DNA of 64,000 nt from Phytohabitans rumicis (GTDB taxonomy: Bacteria; Actinomycetota; Actinomycetes; Mycobacteriales; Micromonosporaceae), in NCBI RefSeq assembly GCF_011764445.1, contig NZ_BLPG01000001.1, positions 8,361,316 through 8,425,315 on the forward strand, given 5' to 3'. A program made the translations under genes and the position numbers. This document shows, piece after piece, positions 1 through 8,446 of this stretch; positions within the stretch are counted from its first letter, which is position 1, and each line of letters starts with the position of its first letter. The notes under the pieces were generated by a model. It made no database searches, was not told the DNA's origin, and worked only from the letters and a program-made list of their open reading frames with translations.

Positions 1-831
1 GGCGGACAGCAGCAGCTCCGCCAGCTTGGTCGCCTCGCCGGTGGACCGGGCCCGGCGGACCGCCGCGTCGGCCACCGCGACCGCCTCGGCGGGCAGGCCA
101 GCCGCGAGCAGCACCGCGCACCGGTCGATCGCGAGGTTCGGGCGGACGACGCCGATGGCCGCGTACCGCTCGGCCGCCTCGTCCAGGAAGCCGAGCGCCC
201 GCGGCACGTCGCCGCCCTGCAGGGCCAGGTCGGCGCGGTTGTGCACGACCATCGCCGACTCCATCTCCTGCCCGGCCGAGGTGAGCAGGCGTTCGGCGGT
301 CGCCAGGTCGCGGTCGCCGCGGGCGGCCTGGCCGAGGGCGGCGTACACGAGGAACCGGTGGGTGCGGGAGCGCGCCTCCCAGATCCGGTCGCCGCCGCGG
401 CGCAGCAGGCCGATCGCCCGCCGCAGGTCGGTCAGCGCCTCGTCGTACTTGCCGAGCAGGCGCAGCAGGCTGGCCCGGCGCATCAGCACCCGGCCGGCGA
501 GGACGCCGGTGCTGCCCGCGACGGCGGTGTCCAATGTGGCCAGACCCAGCGACGTGCGCCCGGCGAGCCCGAGGGTCAGGCCCAGCGTGGCCTGTACGTC
601 GACCGCGCGGCCGGGCGAACCGGACCGCTTGGCCGCGCGCAGGGCCGCCCGCAGCTCGGCGATCGCCTCGTCGACCCGCCCGGAGTCGCGCAGGACGATC
701 GCGCGGGCCTGATGGGCGATAGACCGGGTGCCCGCGTCGGGCTTTTGGGACAGCAAAGCGACGGCCTTGGCGATAGCGTCGGCCGGCCGGGACACCGCCA
801 GCGCGAGCAGGGGCTCGTCCACGGGAATCAT
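1..831 (-). CDS. TPR-repeat protein, N-terminal part (probable CHAT-domain protein), cut by window edge
   Basis: Minus-strand frame open from ATG at 831 to base 1, 277 codons seen, the rest lies outside the window. The visible part is helical tetratricopeptide repeats: successive units such as DSGRVDEAIAELRAALRAAK and LGKYDEALTDLRRAIGLL with the usual small/large residue spacing. No signal peptide, so probably cytosolic. The N-terminal pattern (EPLLALAVSRPADAIAKA) is what I recall for actinomycete TPR proteins that end in a caspase-like CHAT protease domain; that domain would be beyond the left edge, so the CHAT call is inference. It starts 19 bp from a divergent subtilisin gene, which suggests shared control and a functional pair. 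The TPR assignment is firm; the CHAT part is moderate. Confidence 0.7.
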   Translation of the reverse strand, partial: MIPVDEPLLALAVSRPADAIAKAVALLSQKPDAGTRSIAHQARAIVLRDSGRVDEAIAELRAALRAAKRSGSPGRAVDVQATLGLTLGLAGRTSLGLATLDTAVAGSTGVLAGRVLMRRASLLRLLGKYDEALTDLRRAIGLLRRGGDRIWEARSRTHRFLVYAALGQAARGDRDLATAERLLTSAGQEMESAMVVHNRADLALQGGDVPRALGFLDEAAERYAAIGVVRPNLAIDRCAVLLAAGLPAEAVAVADAAVRRARSTGEATKLAELLLSA

Positions 832-850
832 CGTAGAGGGGGAGGACGCA

Positions 851-2124
851 ATGGCCGACAACGCGCGGTCGAAGCAGCAGATTCAGGCCGACCACATCAT
901 CCGGCAGCTTGGGGGCGGGACGTGGTGGGCGTCGGCCGCAACGACGGTGACCCGCCGGAGATGCAGTACCTGTACCGGAAGAAGCACATCCTGGTCCGCG
1001 AGCAGTACCTGGAGCCGGCGCGCCAGATCCTGCTGCGGTACAGCGAGAGCATCGGCGTGCCGCGGACGCGGCCCACCGATGTCCCGGACGTCGAGCGGGT
1101 GGTCGCCGGGGTCCGGCTGCTCCGCCTCGACGGGCTCGAAACCCTGGACGCGCTGCGGGTGATCCGCGACGGGGAGGAAAACCTCAACATCGCCGGCCTC
1201 GGCTCCGGGTGTGCGGCGCCGGACTACGTCGTACACATCTCCGGGGACGCCGCCAACTGCCCGGCCAACGAACCGGAGCCGGTGTCGGCGGGTGGCTCGC
1301 CGGTCCCGCCGCCGGCGGCCGACCCGGGCGCGGGCGCCGGGGTGAAGGTGCTGGTCATCGACACCGGGCTGGACAACACGATGCAGCCGAAGGCGCACTG
1401 GCTGCACGGTGTGACCGGCGAGCAGGATCGGCTGGTCAAGGCCGGCCCGCCCCGGACGCTGGAGCCGTACGCGGGACACGGCACGTTCATCGCCGGCGTG
1501 GTGCGGTCGGTCGCCCCGCGCGCGGAGGTGCGGGTGCTGAACTACTTCCCGCGGGCCGGCGCCACCTGGGAGTCGACCCTCGTGCAAAACCTGGACCGGG
1601 CGTTGCACGAGGAGTTCCCCGACATCATCAGCATGTCGGCCGGTACCCGCGCGCAGAACGGCGGGCTGCTGGCGTTCAACGTCTTCTGGGAGAACAGGCT
1701 CAGCCACTACAAGGGCGTGGCGCTGGTGGTGGCGGCCGGCAACGACGGCGAGCGGTCGTTCTTCTGGCCGGCGGCCTCGCCGTACACGGTGTCGGTCGGC
1801 GCGCTGGCCCCGGACGGGCGCAGCCGGGCCGACTTCAGCAACTTCGGCGGCTGGGTCGACGTGTACGCGCCGGGCCAGGACCTGGTCAACGCGTTCCCGA
1901 ACGGGAAGTTCACCTACCAGGAGCCGCCGCACGTCGGGCGGGTGGAGCAGTTCTCCGGCATGGCGATGTGGAGCGGCACGTCGTTCTCCACGCCGCTCGT
2001 CGCCGGCCTGATCGCCGCGCGCATGTCGCGCACCGGCGAGAACGGCCGGGCCGCGGCGGCCGCCCTGCTCGCGCAGGCGCGGGAGCAGGCGGTGCCGGGC
2101 GTCGGAGCGGTGCTATTGCCGTAG
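851..2124 (+). CDS. S8 family (subtilisin-like) serine peptidase, intracellular; apparent 1-base frameshift near 912-918
   Basis: Catalytic triad in order: Asp in VLVIDTGLD (about residue 166), His in YAGHGTFIAGVV (about 209), Ser in SGTSFSTPLVAG (about 375), with oxyanion Asn in VAAGNDG. There is no signal peptide or propeptide, so it should act inside the cell, probably on a specific partner. The start ATG at 851 has a strong ribosome site (GGGGGAGG) and begins MADNARSKQQIQADHIIRQL, but that frame degenerates after about 910, while the peptidase frame carries RDVVGVGRNDGDPPEMQYL onwards. One extra base in the G/C run at 911-919 joins them, so a sequence deletion is likelier than a true break; a GTG at 922 is the alternative start. 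Divergent from the TPR gene; its last 12 bases overlap egtE tail to tail. Confidence 0.8.
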
Positions 2125-3278
2125 CTGCGTGCACAGTTGGTCCAGCTCGTCCTCGGTGTTGTAGTAGTGCACCGAGGCGCGGACCAGGTCGGGCAGGCCG
2201 CGGGCGGCCAGGTCGTAGCGGGCGTACGTGATGGGGGACACGCTCGTGTTGATCCTGGCCGCCGCGAGCCGGTCCCGCACGCGCTCGGCCGGCTCACCGT
2301 CCACGGTGAACGTGACGATGCCGCAGCGCCGCACGCCCTCGTCGCGTACGGTGACGCCGGGCAGTGCGGCCAGCCGTTCCCGGAGCAGCGCGGCCAGCGC
2401 GGTGACCCGGGATTCGATCGCGGGAAGGCCCCAGCCGAGCGCGTAGTCCACCGCCACCCCGAGGCCGATCTTGCCGGCGTAGTTGGTCTCCCAGGTCTCG
2501 AAGCGCCGGGCGTCCGGGCGGATGACGTACTCGTCGGGGCCGTCCAGGTGGCCGCGTGCAGGTCCAGGAACGGCGGTTCGAGGCGCTCGACGAGCCGCTC
2601 CGAGACGTACAGGAAGCCGGTGCCGCGCGGCCCGCGCAGGAACTTGCGACCGGTCGCGGCCAGCATGTCGCAGCCGATCTCGCCGACGTCGAGCGGCAAC
2701 TGGCCGGCGGACTGGCACGCGTCGAGCAGGTACGGCACGCCGGCCGCCCGGGTCAGCGCGCCGATCTCGGCGACCGGGTTGACCACCCCGCTGTGCGTGG
2801 GCACGTGCGTGATGGCGACCAGCGCGGCGCCCTCGACCCGCCGGGAAAGGTCCACAAGGGACGGCTGGCCGTGCTCGTCGGTGTCCAGCACCTCGATCCG
2901 GGCGCCGGTCCTCGCGGCCACCTGCAGGAGCGCGATGACGTTGCTGGCGTACTCGTTGCGGGCGGTCAGGATGCGGTCGCCGGGCCGGAAGCGCAGCGCG
3001 TAGAACGCCATGTCCCACGCGCGGGTGGCGTTTTCGATGACCGCGACCTCGTGCGGCCCGCACCCGAGGAGGCGGGCGATCGCGGTGTACGCGTTCTCCA
3101 CGGCGGGCGAGGCGGCGGCGGCCGCCTCGTACCCGCCGATCCGCGCCTCCAGGCGCAGGTGGTCGACGACGGCGTCGGTCACCGCGGCGGGCGGGAGCGC
3201 CGCGCCGGCGTTGTTGAGGTGTACGACGTGCGCGCACCCGGGCGTCTCCCGCCGCGCCCGCTCAACGTCCAAGGTCAC
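2113..3278 (-). CDS. egtE: Ergothioneine biosynthesis PLP-dependent C-S lyase EgtE; apparent 1-base frameshift near 2540
   Basis: Class V aminotransferase fold. In ergothioneine synthesis EgtE cleaves the hercynylcysteine sulfoxide C-S bond to give ergothioneine. Seen: N-terminal HVVHLNNAGAALPP, the cofactor-binding region LLDACQSAGQLPLDV and the Schiff-base lysine in ATGRKFLRGPRGTGFLYV (about residue 209). After AATW the frame shifts; the other frame continues GPDEYVIRPDARRFETWE to the stop. One additional C in GGGGCC at 2537-2541 (plus strand) restores one protein of about 388 residues. GTG start at 3278, 6 bases after egtD stops. Last gene of the egt operon, which is what separates it from the similar cysteine desulfurases. 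If the break were real, the pathway's last step would be lost. Confidence 0.85.
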
Positions 3279-3284
3279 AGTGGC

Positions 3285-4247
3285 TCACTGGGCTTGGGCC
3301 AGGGTCACCGCGAACCTGCCCTCCGGGTCGGTCCACCAGTGCAGCGGCGCGAAGCCAGCGGCACTCAACTCGGCGAATACCCCTTCCCGCCGGAACTTGG
3401 CGGACACCTCGGTGTACAGCTCCTCGCCGGCCGCGAACGACACGTCCAGGTCCAGCTCTCCGATGTGGACGGTCATGTCCCGGTCGGCGCGCAGTCGCAT
3501 CTCGATCCACTCCCGCTCGGCGTCCCAGAGCGCCACGTGGGTGAACGCCTCCGGGTCGAAGTCGGCGCCCAGTTGCCGGTTGAGCACGTACAACACGTTG
3601 CGGTTGAACTCGGCCGTGACGCCCTCCGCGTCGTCGTACGCGGCGACCAGGGCGGCCGGGTCCTTGACCAGGTCGGTGCCCAGCAGAAACCACTCGCCCG
3701 GTGCCAGCACGGCGTGCAGCCCGGACAGGAACTCGGCGCGCTCGGCCGGCACCAGGTTGCCGATCGTCCCGCCCAGGAACGCCACGAGCCGCGCCTCGCC
3801 GGCCGGAATCTCGTCCAGGTGCCGGGTGAAGTCGCCGACGATCGCGTGCACATCCAGGTCGGGGTAGTCCGCGTCGATCGCGGTGGCGGCCGCCCGCAGC
3901 GCCGGCTCGGACACGTCCAGCGGCGCGAACGCCCCGAGCGTGCCGTACCGGCGCAGCGCGTCGAGCAGCAGCCGGGTCTTGTCGGACGAGCCGGACCCCA
4001 GCTCGACCAGCGTCTTCGCGCCGGTCGCCGCGGCGATGTCGGCCGCGTGGGCGGTGAGCGCGGCCCGCTCGGCCCGGGTCGGGTAGTACTCCGGCAGCTC
4101 GGTGATGCGCTCGAAGAGCTCACTGCCGCACTTGTCGTAGAACCACTTCGGCGGCAGCCACTTGGGCGAGGCGGTCAGGCCGGTGCGGGCGTCCGCGCGC
4201 AGCGCCCGGCTCTGGTCGGCCTCGGTCAGATGGATGTCGAGCCTCAC
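3285..4247 (-). CDS. egtD: L-histidine N-alpha-methyltransferase EgtD
   Basis: SAM-dependent enzyme that trimethylates the alpha-amino group of histidine to make hercynine, the committed substrate of ergothioneine synthesis. 320 residues, the normal family length. Seen: PKWLPPKWFYDKCGSELFER near the N terminus, a family hallmark; SAM-binding ELGSGSSDKTR (about 85-95); FLGGTIGN; and the C-terminal FAAGEELYTEVSAKF block. GTG start at 4247 overlaps the egtC stop by 4 bases (GTGA), so translation is probably coupled. Cytosolic. Intact, with no frame problem. Confidence 0.95.
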   Translation of the reverse strand: MRLDIHLTEADQSRALRADARTGLTASPKWLPPKWFYDKCGSELFERITELPEYYPTRAERAALTAHAADIAAATGAKTLVELGSGSSDKTRLLLDALRRYGTLGAFAPLDVSEPALRAAATAIDADYPDLDVHAIVGDFTRHLDEIPAGEARLVAFLGGTIGNLVPAERAEFLSGLHAVLAPGEWFLLGTDLVKDPAALVAAYDDAEGVTAEFNRNVLYVLNRQLGADFDPEAFTHVALWDAEREWIEMRLRADRDMTVHIGELDLDVSFAAGEELYTEVSAKFRREGVFAELSAAGFAPLHWWTDPEGRFAVTLAQAQ

Positions 4248-4978
4248 AGATCCTCCACTGTGTACGTCAAGGGGTCGGCCACGAGGAGCCGGCGATCGGG
4301 AACGGTCTGCCAGGCGGGGTCGTCGTCGGACGGCTCCGACGCGATGGTCACCGCGCCCGTTCTGGCCTGGATGGACAGTGAGTGCCCGGCCGTCGTGGCG
4401 TACGCCCGGCGGCCGCCGGTCAGGAGCAGGTTGAGCCGGGAGCCGGGCGCGGCGGCGGTCACCTCGGCCACGGTGGTGGCCAGGGCGGCCGCCGGGTCGG
4501 CGCCGCCGCGCAGCCGGTGCCGCACCAGCGCCCACAGCAGCGCCGCGTCGGTGGGCGCCTCCAGGGTGAGCAGATCGGTGACCGGCAGCCGCTCGGCGAG
4601 CTTGGCGACGCTGTGCGGCCAGCCCTTGACGACACCGTTGTGGCTGAAGAGCCAATCGCCTTCCCCGAACGGTGCGCAGGCGCCCTCGGCGACGGGCATG
4701 CCCACGGTGGCGGAGCGCACCGCGGCCAGGGTGGCTTTTGTTTTCACGACCCGGGCCAGCTCCGCGAAGCCCGGGTCGCTCCACATCGGACTCGCGCGCC
4801 GGTAGCGCACCGGGCCGTGGGGGGTGAACCACCCCACGCCGAAGCCGTCGGCGTTGATGGTGCCGCCGCCGCGCATGTCCCGGGGCGCCCAGGACTGGCG
4901 CAGCAGCCCGTGCGGCGGGTCGAGCAGCAGCGCCGCCAGGCTGACAGGTGGCCCGAGATAGGCCAGGTGCCGGCACAT
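4244..4978 (-). CDS. egtC: Gamma-glutamyl-hercynylcysteine sulfoxide hydrolase EgtC (class II glutamine amidotransferase fold)
   Basis: Removes the gamma-glutamyl group from the EgtB product. Begins MCRHLAYLGPP: Cys2 becomes the N-terminal nucleophile once the initiator Met is removed, as in class II amidotransferases. Other fold motifs: the GGGTINADGFGVGWF block, LFSHNGVVKGW and the SEPSDDDPAWQTVPDRRLL region. 244 residues, normal length. Its ATG shares one base with the egtB stop (TGATG), and its own stop overlaps egtD by 4 bases, so the five egt genes form one tightly packed transcript. Confidence 0.95.
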   Translation of the reverse strand: MCRHLAYLGPPVSLAALLLDPPHGLLRQSWAPRDMRGGGTINADGFGVGWFTPHGPVRYRRASPMWSDPGFAELARVVKTKATLAAVRSATVGMPVAEGACAPFGEGDWLFSHNGVVKGWPHSVAKLAERLPVTDLLTLEAPTDAALLWALVRHRLRGGADPAAALATTVAEVTAAAPGSRLNLLLTGGRRAYATTAGHSLSIQARTGAVTIASEPSDDDPAWQTVPDRRLLVADPLTYTVEDL

Positions 4979-6279
4979 CAAGCCGCCTCGCCGGGCAGCG
5001 GGTCGCGGGCGCACCGGAAGCCGCTGAAGATCTGTCGCCGGATCGGGTAGTCCCAGTTGCGGAACGTGCCCCGGCACGCCGACCGGTCGGTGCCGAACGA
5101 CCCGCCGCGCAGCACCTTGTAGTCCGGCCCGAAGAAGACCTCCGAGTACTCCCGGTACGGGAACGCGGCGAACCCGGCGTACCCCCGGAAGTCGGACGCC
5201 GTCCACTCCCAGACGTCGCCGATGAGCTGGTGCACCCCGTACGGCGACGCACCCTCGGGGTAGGCGCCGACCGGGGCCGGGGCGAGGTGCCGCTGGCCGA
5301 GGTTGGCGTGCCGCTCGGCCGGATCCTCGTCGCCCCACGGGTAGCGCCGGGACCGGCCGGTCGCCGGGTCGAAGCGGGCCGCCTTCTCCCACTCCGCCTC
5401 GGTCGGCAGCCGCTTGCCGGCCCACGCCGCGTACGCCTCCGCCTCGTACCAGCAGACGTGCACCACCGGCTCGTCCGGCACGATCGGCTCCCGCCGGCCG
5501 AACCGCGTGTACGTCCCGTCGCCGTGCCAGTGCATCGGTCCGGTCAGGCCGGCGCGCTTGCGATGCGCCCAGCCGTCCGGACTCCACCAGCGCGGGTTGT
5601 CGTAGCCGCCCGCGTCGACGAACTCCTGATAGAGCGCGTTCGTCACCGGCGCCCGGTCGATCAGGAACGCCCCGACCCGGGCGGTGTGCGCCGGGCGCTC
5701 GTTGTCCAGCGCCCAGGGCTCGGTCGACGTACCCATGCTGAAGGACCCGCCCGGGATCAGCGCCTCGCCGACGACGGGCGCGACCGGCCGCGGCGGCGGC
5801 GCGGCCGGCAGCACCGGCGGGCCCGCGCGCAGCTGGTGGGTGGCCAGCATGGTCTCGTCGTGCTGCTGCTCGTGCTGCACGATCATCCCGAACGCGAACC
5901 CCCGCTCCACCAGCGGCCGCCCCTCCAGCGTCACCGAGTCGAGCAGGTCCAGCACCTTGTCCCGCACCGTCCGGGTGTAGACCCGCGCCTCCGCCGGCCC
6001 CAGCAGCGGCAGCGCCGGCCGGTCCGCCCGCGGATGCTGGAACGCGTCGTAGAGGTGGTCGATGTCCGCCCGCACCGGCTCGCGCCCGCCCACGTCGCGC
6101 ACCAGCCACAACTCCTCCTGGTTGCCGACGTGGGCAAAGTCCCACACCAGCGGCGACATCAGCGGGGAGTGCTGGCGGGTCAGATCGTCGTCGTCCACCG
6201 CGTCGGTGAGCGCCAGGCTGCGGACCCGGGCGCGGTCCAGTTCCGCGGCGACCAGCGTGCGGACGTCGGTGTCGGTCAT
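4978..6279 (-). CDS. egtB: Ergothioneine sulfoxide synthase EgtB
   Basis: Mononuclear non-haem iron enzyme that joins hercynine and gamma-glutamylcysteine with oxygen to form the sulfoxide. 433 residues. DinB-like N-terminal domain with the three iron ligands visible: His50 in WDFAHVGN, and His136 and His140 in VQHEQQHDET (HX3HXE). The C-terminal FGE-sulfatase-like domain has the LIPGGSFSMGT start, RLPTEAEWEKAARFD, GDVWEWTASDF and the terminal VLRGGSFGTDRSACRGTFRNW block. ATG at 6279 overlaps the egtA stop by 4 bases. Its second substrate is the egtA product. Confidence 0.95.
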   Translation of the reverse strand: MTDTDVRTLVAAELDRARVRSLALTDAVDDDDLTRQHSPLMSPLVWDFAHVGNQEELWLVRDVGGREPVRADIDHLYDAFQHPRADRPALPLLGPAEARVYTRTVRDKVLDLLDSVTLEGRPLVERGFAFGMIVQHEQQHDETMLATHQLRAGPPVLPAAPPPRPVAPVVGEALIPGGSFSMGTSTEPWALDNERPAHTARVGAFLIDRAPVTNALYQEFVDAGGYDNPRWWSPDGWAHRKRAGLTGPMHWHGDGTYTRFGRREPIVPDEPVVHVCWYEAEAYAAWAGKRLPTEAEWEKAARFDPATGRSRRYPWGDEDPAERHANLGQRHLAPAPVGAYPEGASPYGVHQLIGDVWEWTASDFRGYAGFAAFPYREYSEVFFGPDYKVLRGGSFGTDRSACRGTFRNWDYPIRRQIFSGFRCARDPLPGEAA

Positions 6280-7720
6280 GACAAGCCTCCTTGGGTCAGG
6301 CGTTCTCTGATGGCCTCGGCGGTCTCGGTCGTCAGGTCGGTGTCGGCGAGGGCCTCGCACGCCAGCGCCCGCAGTCGCGGCGCCACCGCCGCGATCACGG
6401 GATCGGCCAGGCCGTCGCGGGCGGCCTCCACCCACCGGTCCGCGGCGGGCGCGGCGATCGCGGACGCCGCGTCCACCGTCTCTTCCCGCGCAAAAAGCGC
6501 CGCGAGTACGCCGACGGGGGTGAACCAGTCGCCGGTGGGCTGGGCGTCGAGGTAGCGGACTTCCAGGTAACCCCGGGCCCGTACCGGCGTGAAGAGCGTG
6601 CTGAGGTGGTAGTCCAGGTCGTCGTAGGTGGGCGGCCGGTCCGGGGCGCCGGGCACCCCCGCGACCCAGTCCGCGAACGTGACCCGCCCGGGCACGTCGC
6701 GAACCCCGTCCCCTTCGCGCACACAGAGCACCGGCGTATCCAGCACCCGCCGCGCCCACGCCCCCACGGCCTCCGCCCCCGCGCCCCCGCCCTCGCCGCC
6801 CTCGCTGCGTCCGCCGCGCTTCCCTCCGCGCTCGCTGTGCTCGCCGCGCTCCCCGCGCTCGCTGCGTCCCCCGCGCTCGCGGCGCCTGCGGCGCCCGCGG
6901 CGCCCGCCGCGCCTTCCCCGTCGATCAAGGGCGAATGGTCGTGGTTTGATCTCCGATCCGCGACCGTTTGCCCTTGATCGGCGTGGAAGTCCTTGATCGG
7001 CGGTGGCGGGTGGGTGCGGCTCGGGTCGGCCCCGAACCACGTCCGCACCCGGTGTGACGCCCACCCGGTGTCGCGGCCGGCGTGCCGGGGCGAGTTGGCG
7101 AACAGCGCGACGAGGACCGGCCCCACCGCGTGCAGCGCCGTCCAGCGCGCGCCCACCCGTTCCGGCGTGCCCGCGTCCAGGCACACCTGCAGGCCGGCGC
7201 TCCCGCACATCCACGCCCGGCCATGCGGGCCCAACCGATCGAAGGCACGTTCCATCGCCGTGTAACGCGGTGTGTGCAGGACGCGCCGGGCCGGTCGGTG
7301 CGGATCGCAACCGTGGTCGCCGAGGCGCAGGCCGGCGCTGGCGAGCCGCTCCGCGACGAACGCGATGTCGGCCGCCGTTCCGGCGTACAGGCTGCTCAGG
7401 GAGGCTGCCGGTGGGGTGGAGATCTCCACCTGACCACCGGGCTCGACGGTGACAGCGCCGCCGTACGGCAACGGGTCGTGTGGACTGTCCGGCCGCAGGG
7501 TAGGGGGCGCGTGGTCACCGAGCGCCGCGGCGAGCGCGGCGGGGTCGAGAGGGCGGGTGGGGTCGTCGGTGTGGTGCACAGTCCACTCGAGCTCGATGCC
7601 CACGTGGCGAGGTGGCCCGGTCTTGAAGCAGACCTTCCCGACATATCCCTCCGCGCCGGCCCGGTCCGTGACGACCGTGCCAGCTACTGGCTCGTCCGTT
7701 ACCGATTCGAGATATGACAC
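6276..7720 (-). CDS. egtA: Glutamate-cysteine ligase EgtA carrying a palindromic-repeat insertion; apparent 1-base frameshift near 6785
   Basis: Makes gamma-glutamylcysteine for EgtB. N-terminal half is clearly EgtA (FKTGPPRHVGIELEWTVH, GGQVEISTPP, CGSAGLQVCLDA, ALFANSPRHAGRDTGWASHR) and the C-terminal half resumes with AWARRVLDTPVLCVREGDG and TYDDLDYHLSTLFTPVRARG. Between them, about residues 240-311 come from repeat copy A plus a C-rich low-complexity tract; EgtA homologues as I know them have only about ten residues here. The repeat is read through without a stop in the N-terminal frame; the switch to the C-terminal frame falls in a run of five Gs near 6785, and one more G would restore a single frame of about 481 residues. 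GTG start at 7720 chosen because homology begins at once; TTG at 7750 is possible. First gene of the operon. Confidence 0.85.
6790..6919. repeat. C-rich low-complexity tract next to repeat copy A, inside egtA
   Basis: About 130 bases of imperfect C-rich triplets (gcgctcgc, ccgcgctc, ggcgcccgc units) lying on the 5' side of the palindrome as read on the plus strand. In the egtA frame it encodes an Ala/Ser/Gly/Arg-rich linker. Similar tracts adjoin the same side of most other copies of this family, so it may be part of the element or a product of it. Confidence 0.6.
6920..7001 (+). repeat. Palindromic repeat family 1, copy A (inside egtA)
   Basis: 82 bp. Structure: GTCGATCAAGGGCGAATGGT arm, a short loop containing TTTGATCTCC, the complementary arm GCGACCGTTTGCCCTTGATC, then a spacer and a third CCTTGATCGGC half-site. 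The inner arms are about 21 bp and nearly perfect inverted repeats. Lies within the coding sequence of egtA, in the loop between its two halves. No stop codon in the egtA frame. Confidence 0.9.
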
Positions 7721-7865
7721 GGAGCCGACGCTACCTCGCGGGTACGACAACCACCCGCCCTCACCCCCCTCTTCACCCCTTCTTCACCCCCTTGCGCCTC
7801 TGCGCCCTCTCCCCCTCTCTGCCCCTTCTCTGCCCCGCCCGCCCCGCCCGCCCCGCCCCCGCCTC

Positions 7866-7947
7866 GTCGATCAAGGGCATATGGTCGTGCTTTGATCTCC
7901 AAACCACGACCATTTGCCCTTGATCGACGCGGAATCCCTTGATCGGC
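7866..7947 (+). repeat. Palindromic repeat family 1, copy B
   Basis: 82 bp, the clearest copy: arm GATCAAGGGCATATGGTCGT is complementary to ACGACCATTTGCCCTTGATC with one mismatch, loop of about 15 bases containing TTTGATCTCC, followed by GACGCGGAAT and the third half-site CCCTTGATCGGC. A C-rich tract (repeated gccccgcccg) adjoins its left side. Confidence 0.92.
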
Positions 7948-8018
7948 GAGCCGGGCAGGGCCGGAGTGGGCGGGCGGAGCGGGGCAGTGCCCCAAAGGGG
8001 GCCCTATGGGGCGTCCCG

Positions 8019-8115
8019 ACGTGAGTAGGGCGCCCCTATACCCGCGCTGACCCGTACAGGGGTGCCCTGCTCACGTCCGATCACCCAGGAGGGGTCCCCT
8101 ACTCGCGGGTCACCC
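8019..8115. repeat. Short G/C-rich direct and inverted repeats
   Basis: On the minus strand two imperfect copies of a roughly 30 bp unit (GAGTAGGGGACCCCT and GAGCAGGGCACCCCT, each followed by a GGGT-A motif) lie end to end. A third copy of the same unit (GTGAGTAGGGCGCCCCTA) is on the plus strand at about 8021-8038. Looks like a separate intergenic repeat family; function unknown. Confidence 0.55.
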
Positions 8116-8201
8116 GCGGCCCGCGGCGCGGGGTACTCGCGGTCGGACGCGGTCACGTCGAGGCCCTCCGCACGGCCGCCGCCCGCCGCCTTCCGCGTCC
8201 C

Positions 8202-8283
8202 GCCGATCAAGGGATTCCTCGTCGATCAAGGGCAAACGGTCGTGGATTGGAGATCAAAGCACGGCCATATGCCCTTGATCGAC
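8202..8283 (-). repeat. Palindromic repeat family 1, copy C (inverted relative to copy B)
   Basis: 82 bp on the minus strand: GTCGATCAAGGGCATATGGC arm, loop with TTTGATCTCC, complementary arm, then GAGGAAT and CCCTTGATCGGC. Nearly identical to copy B read on the other strand. Its C-rich flank is the adjoining pentamer tract, on the same relative side as in copy B. Confidence 0.92.
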
Positions 8284-8421
8284 GAGGCGAGGCGGGGCGA
8301 GGCGAGGCGGGGCGGGGCGAGGCGAGGCGGGGCGGGGCGGGGCGGGGCGAGGCGGGGCGAGGCGAGGCGGGAGCGGAGCGGGGCGGGGGCGGGGCGGGGG
8401 CGGGGCGGGGGCGGGGGAGAA
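8284..8421 (+). repeat. Tandem GGCGA/GGCGG pentamer tract
   Basis: Around 17 consecutive pentamers of GGCGA or GGCGG, passing into ggcgggggcgggg runs near 8385-8421. The plus strand has many closely spaced G runs and could form G-quadruplexes. The tract sits between repeat copy C and the 3' end of the NRPS gene. Prone to copy-number change. Confidence 0.85.
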
Positions 8422-8446
8422 CACTGGGGCCGCGCTGGGTGGGTGG

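Larger units (their letters stand above)
7721..8446. other. Repeat-rich 726 bp spacer between egtA and the NRPS gene
   Basis: No convincing gene here. It holds, in order, a CT-rich stretch (about 7760-7865), repeat copy B, a separate G/C-rich repeat (8019-8115), copy C in inverted orientation and a pentamer tract. Copies B and C face each other about 254 bp apart. Both flanking genes read leftward, so this region must contain the 3' end signals of the NRPS operon and the promoter of the egt operon, but I cannot point to a clear -35/-10 pair or U-tailed terminator. Confidence 0.6.

Noticed and set aside
2556-4805. Very long open frames antisense to the egt, NRPS and other genes
   Set aside because: They lack domains and have the Arg/Gly/Pro-rich composition expected of antisense frames in high-GC DNA; the opposite strand holds clear conserved genes.
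7699-7995. Open frame of about 98 codons over repeat copy B
   Set aside because: It is entirely repeat and low-complexity sequence; similar peptides appear at every copy simply because the repeat is translated.
8284-8421. Regular repeats that could suggest a CRISPR array
   Set aside because: The units are five-base tandem repeats without spacers, and no cas genes are present anywhere in the window.
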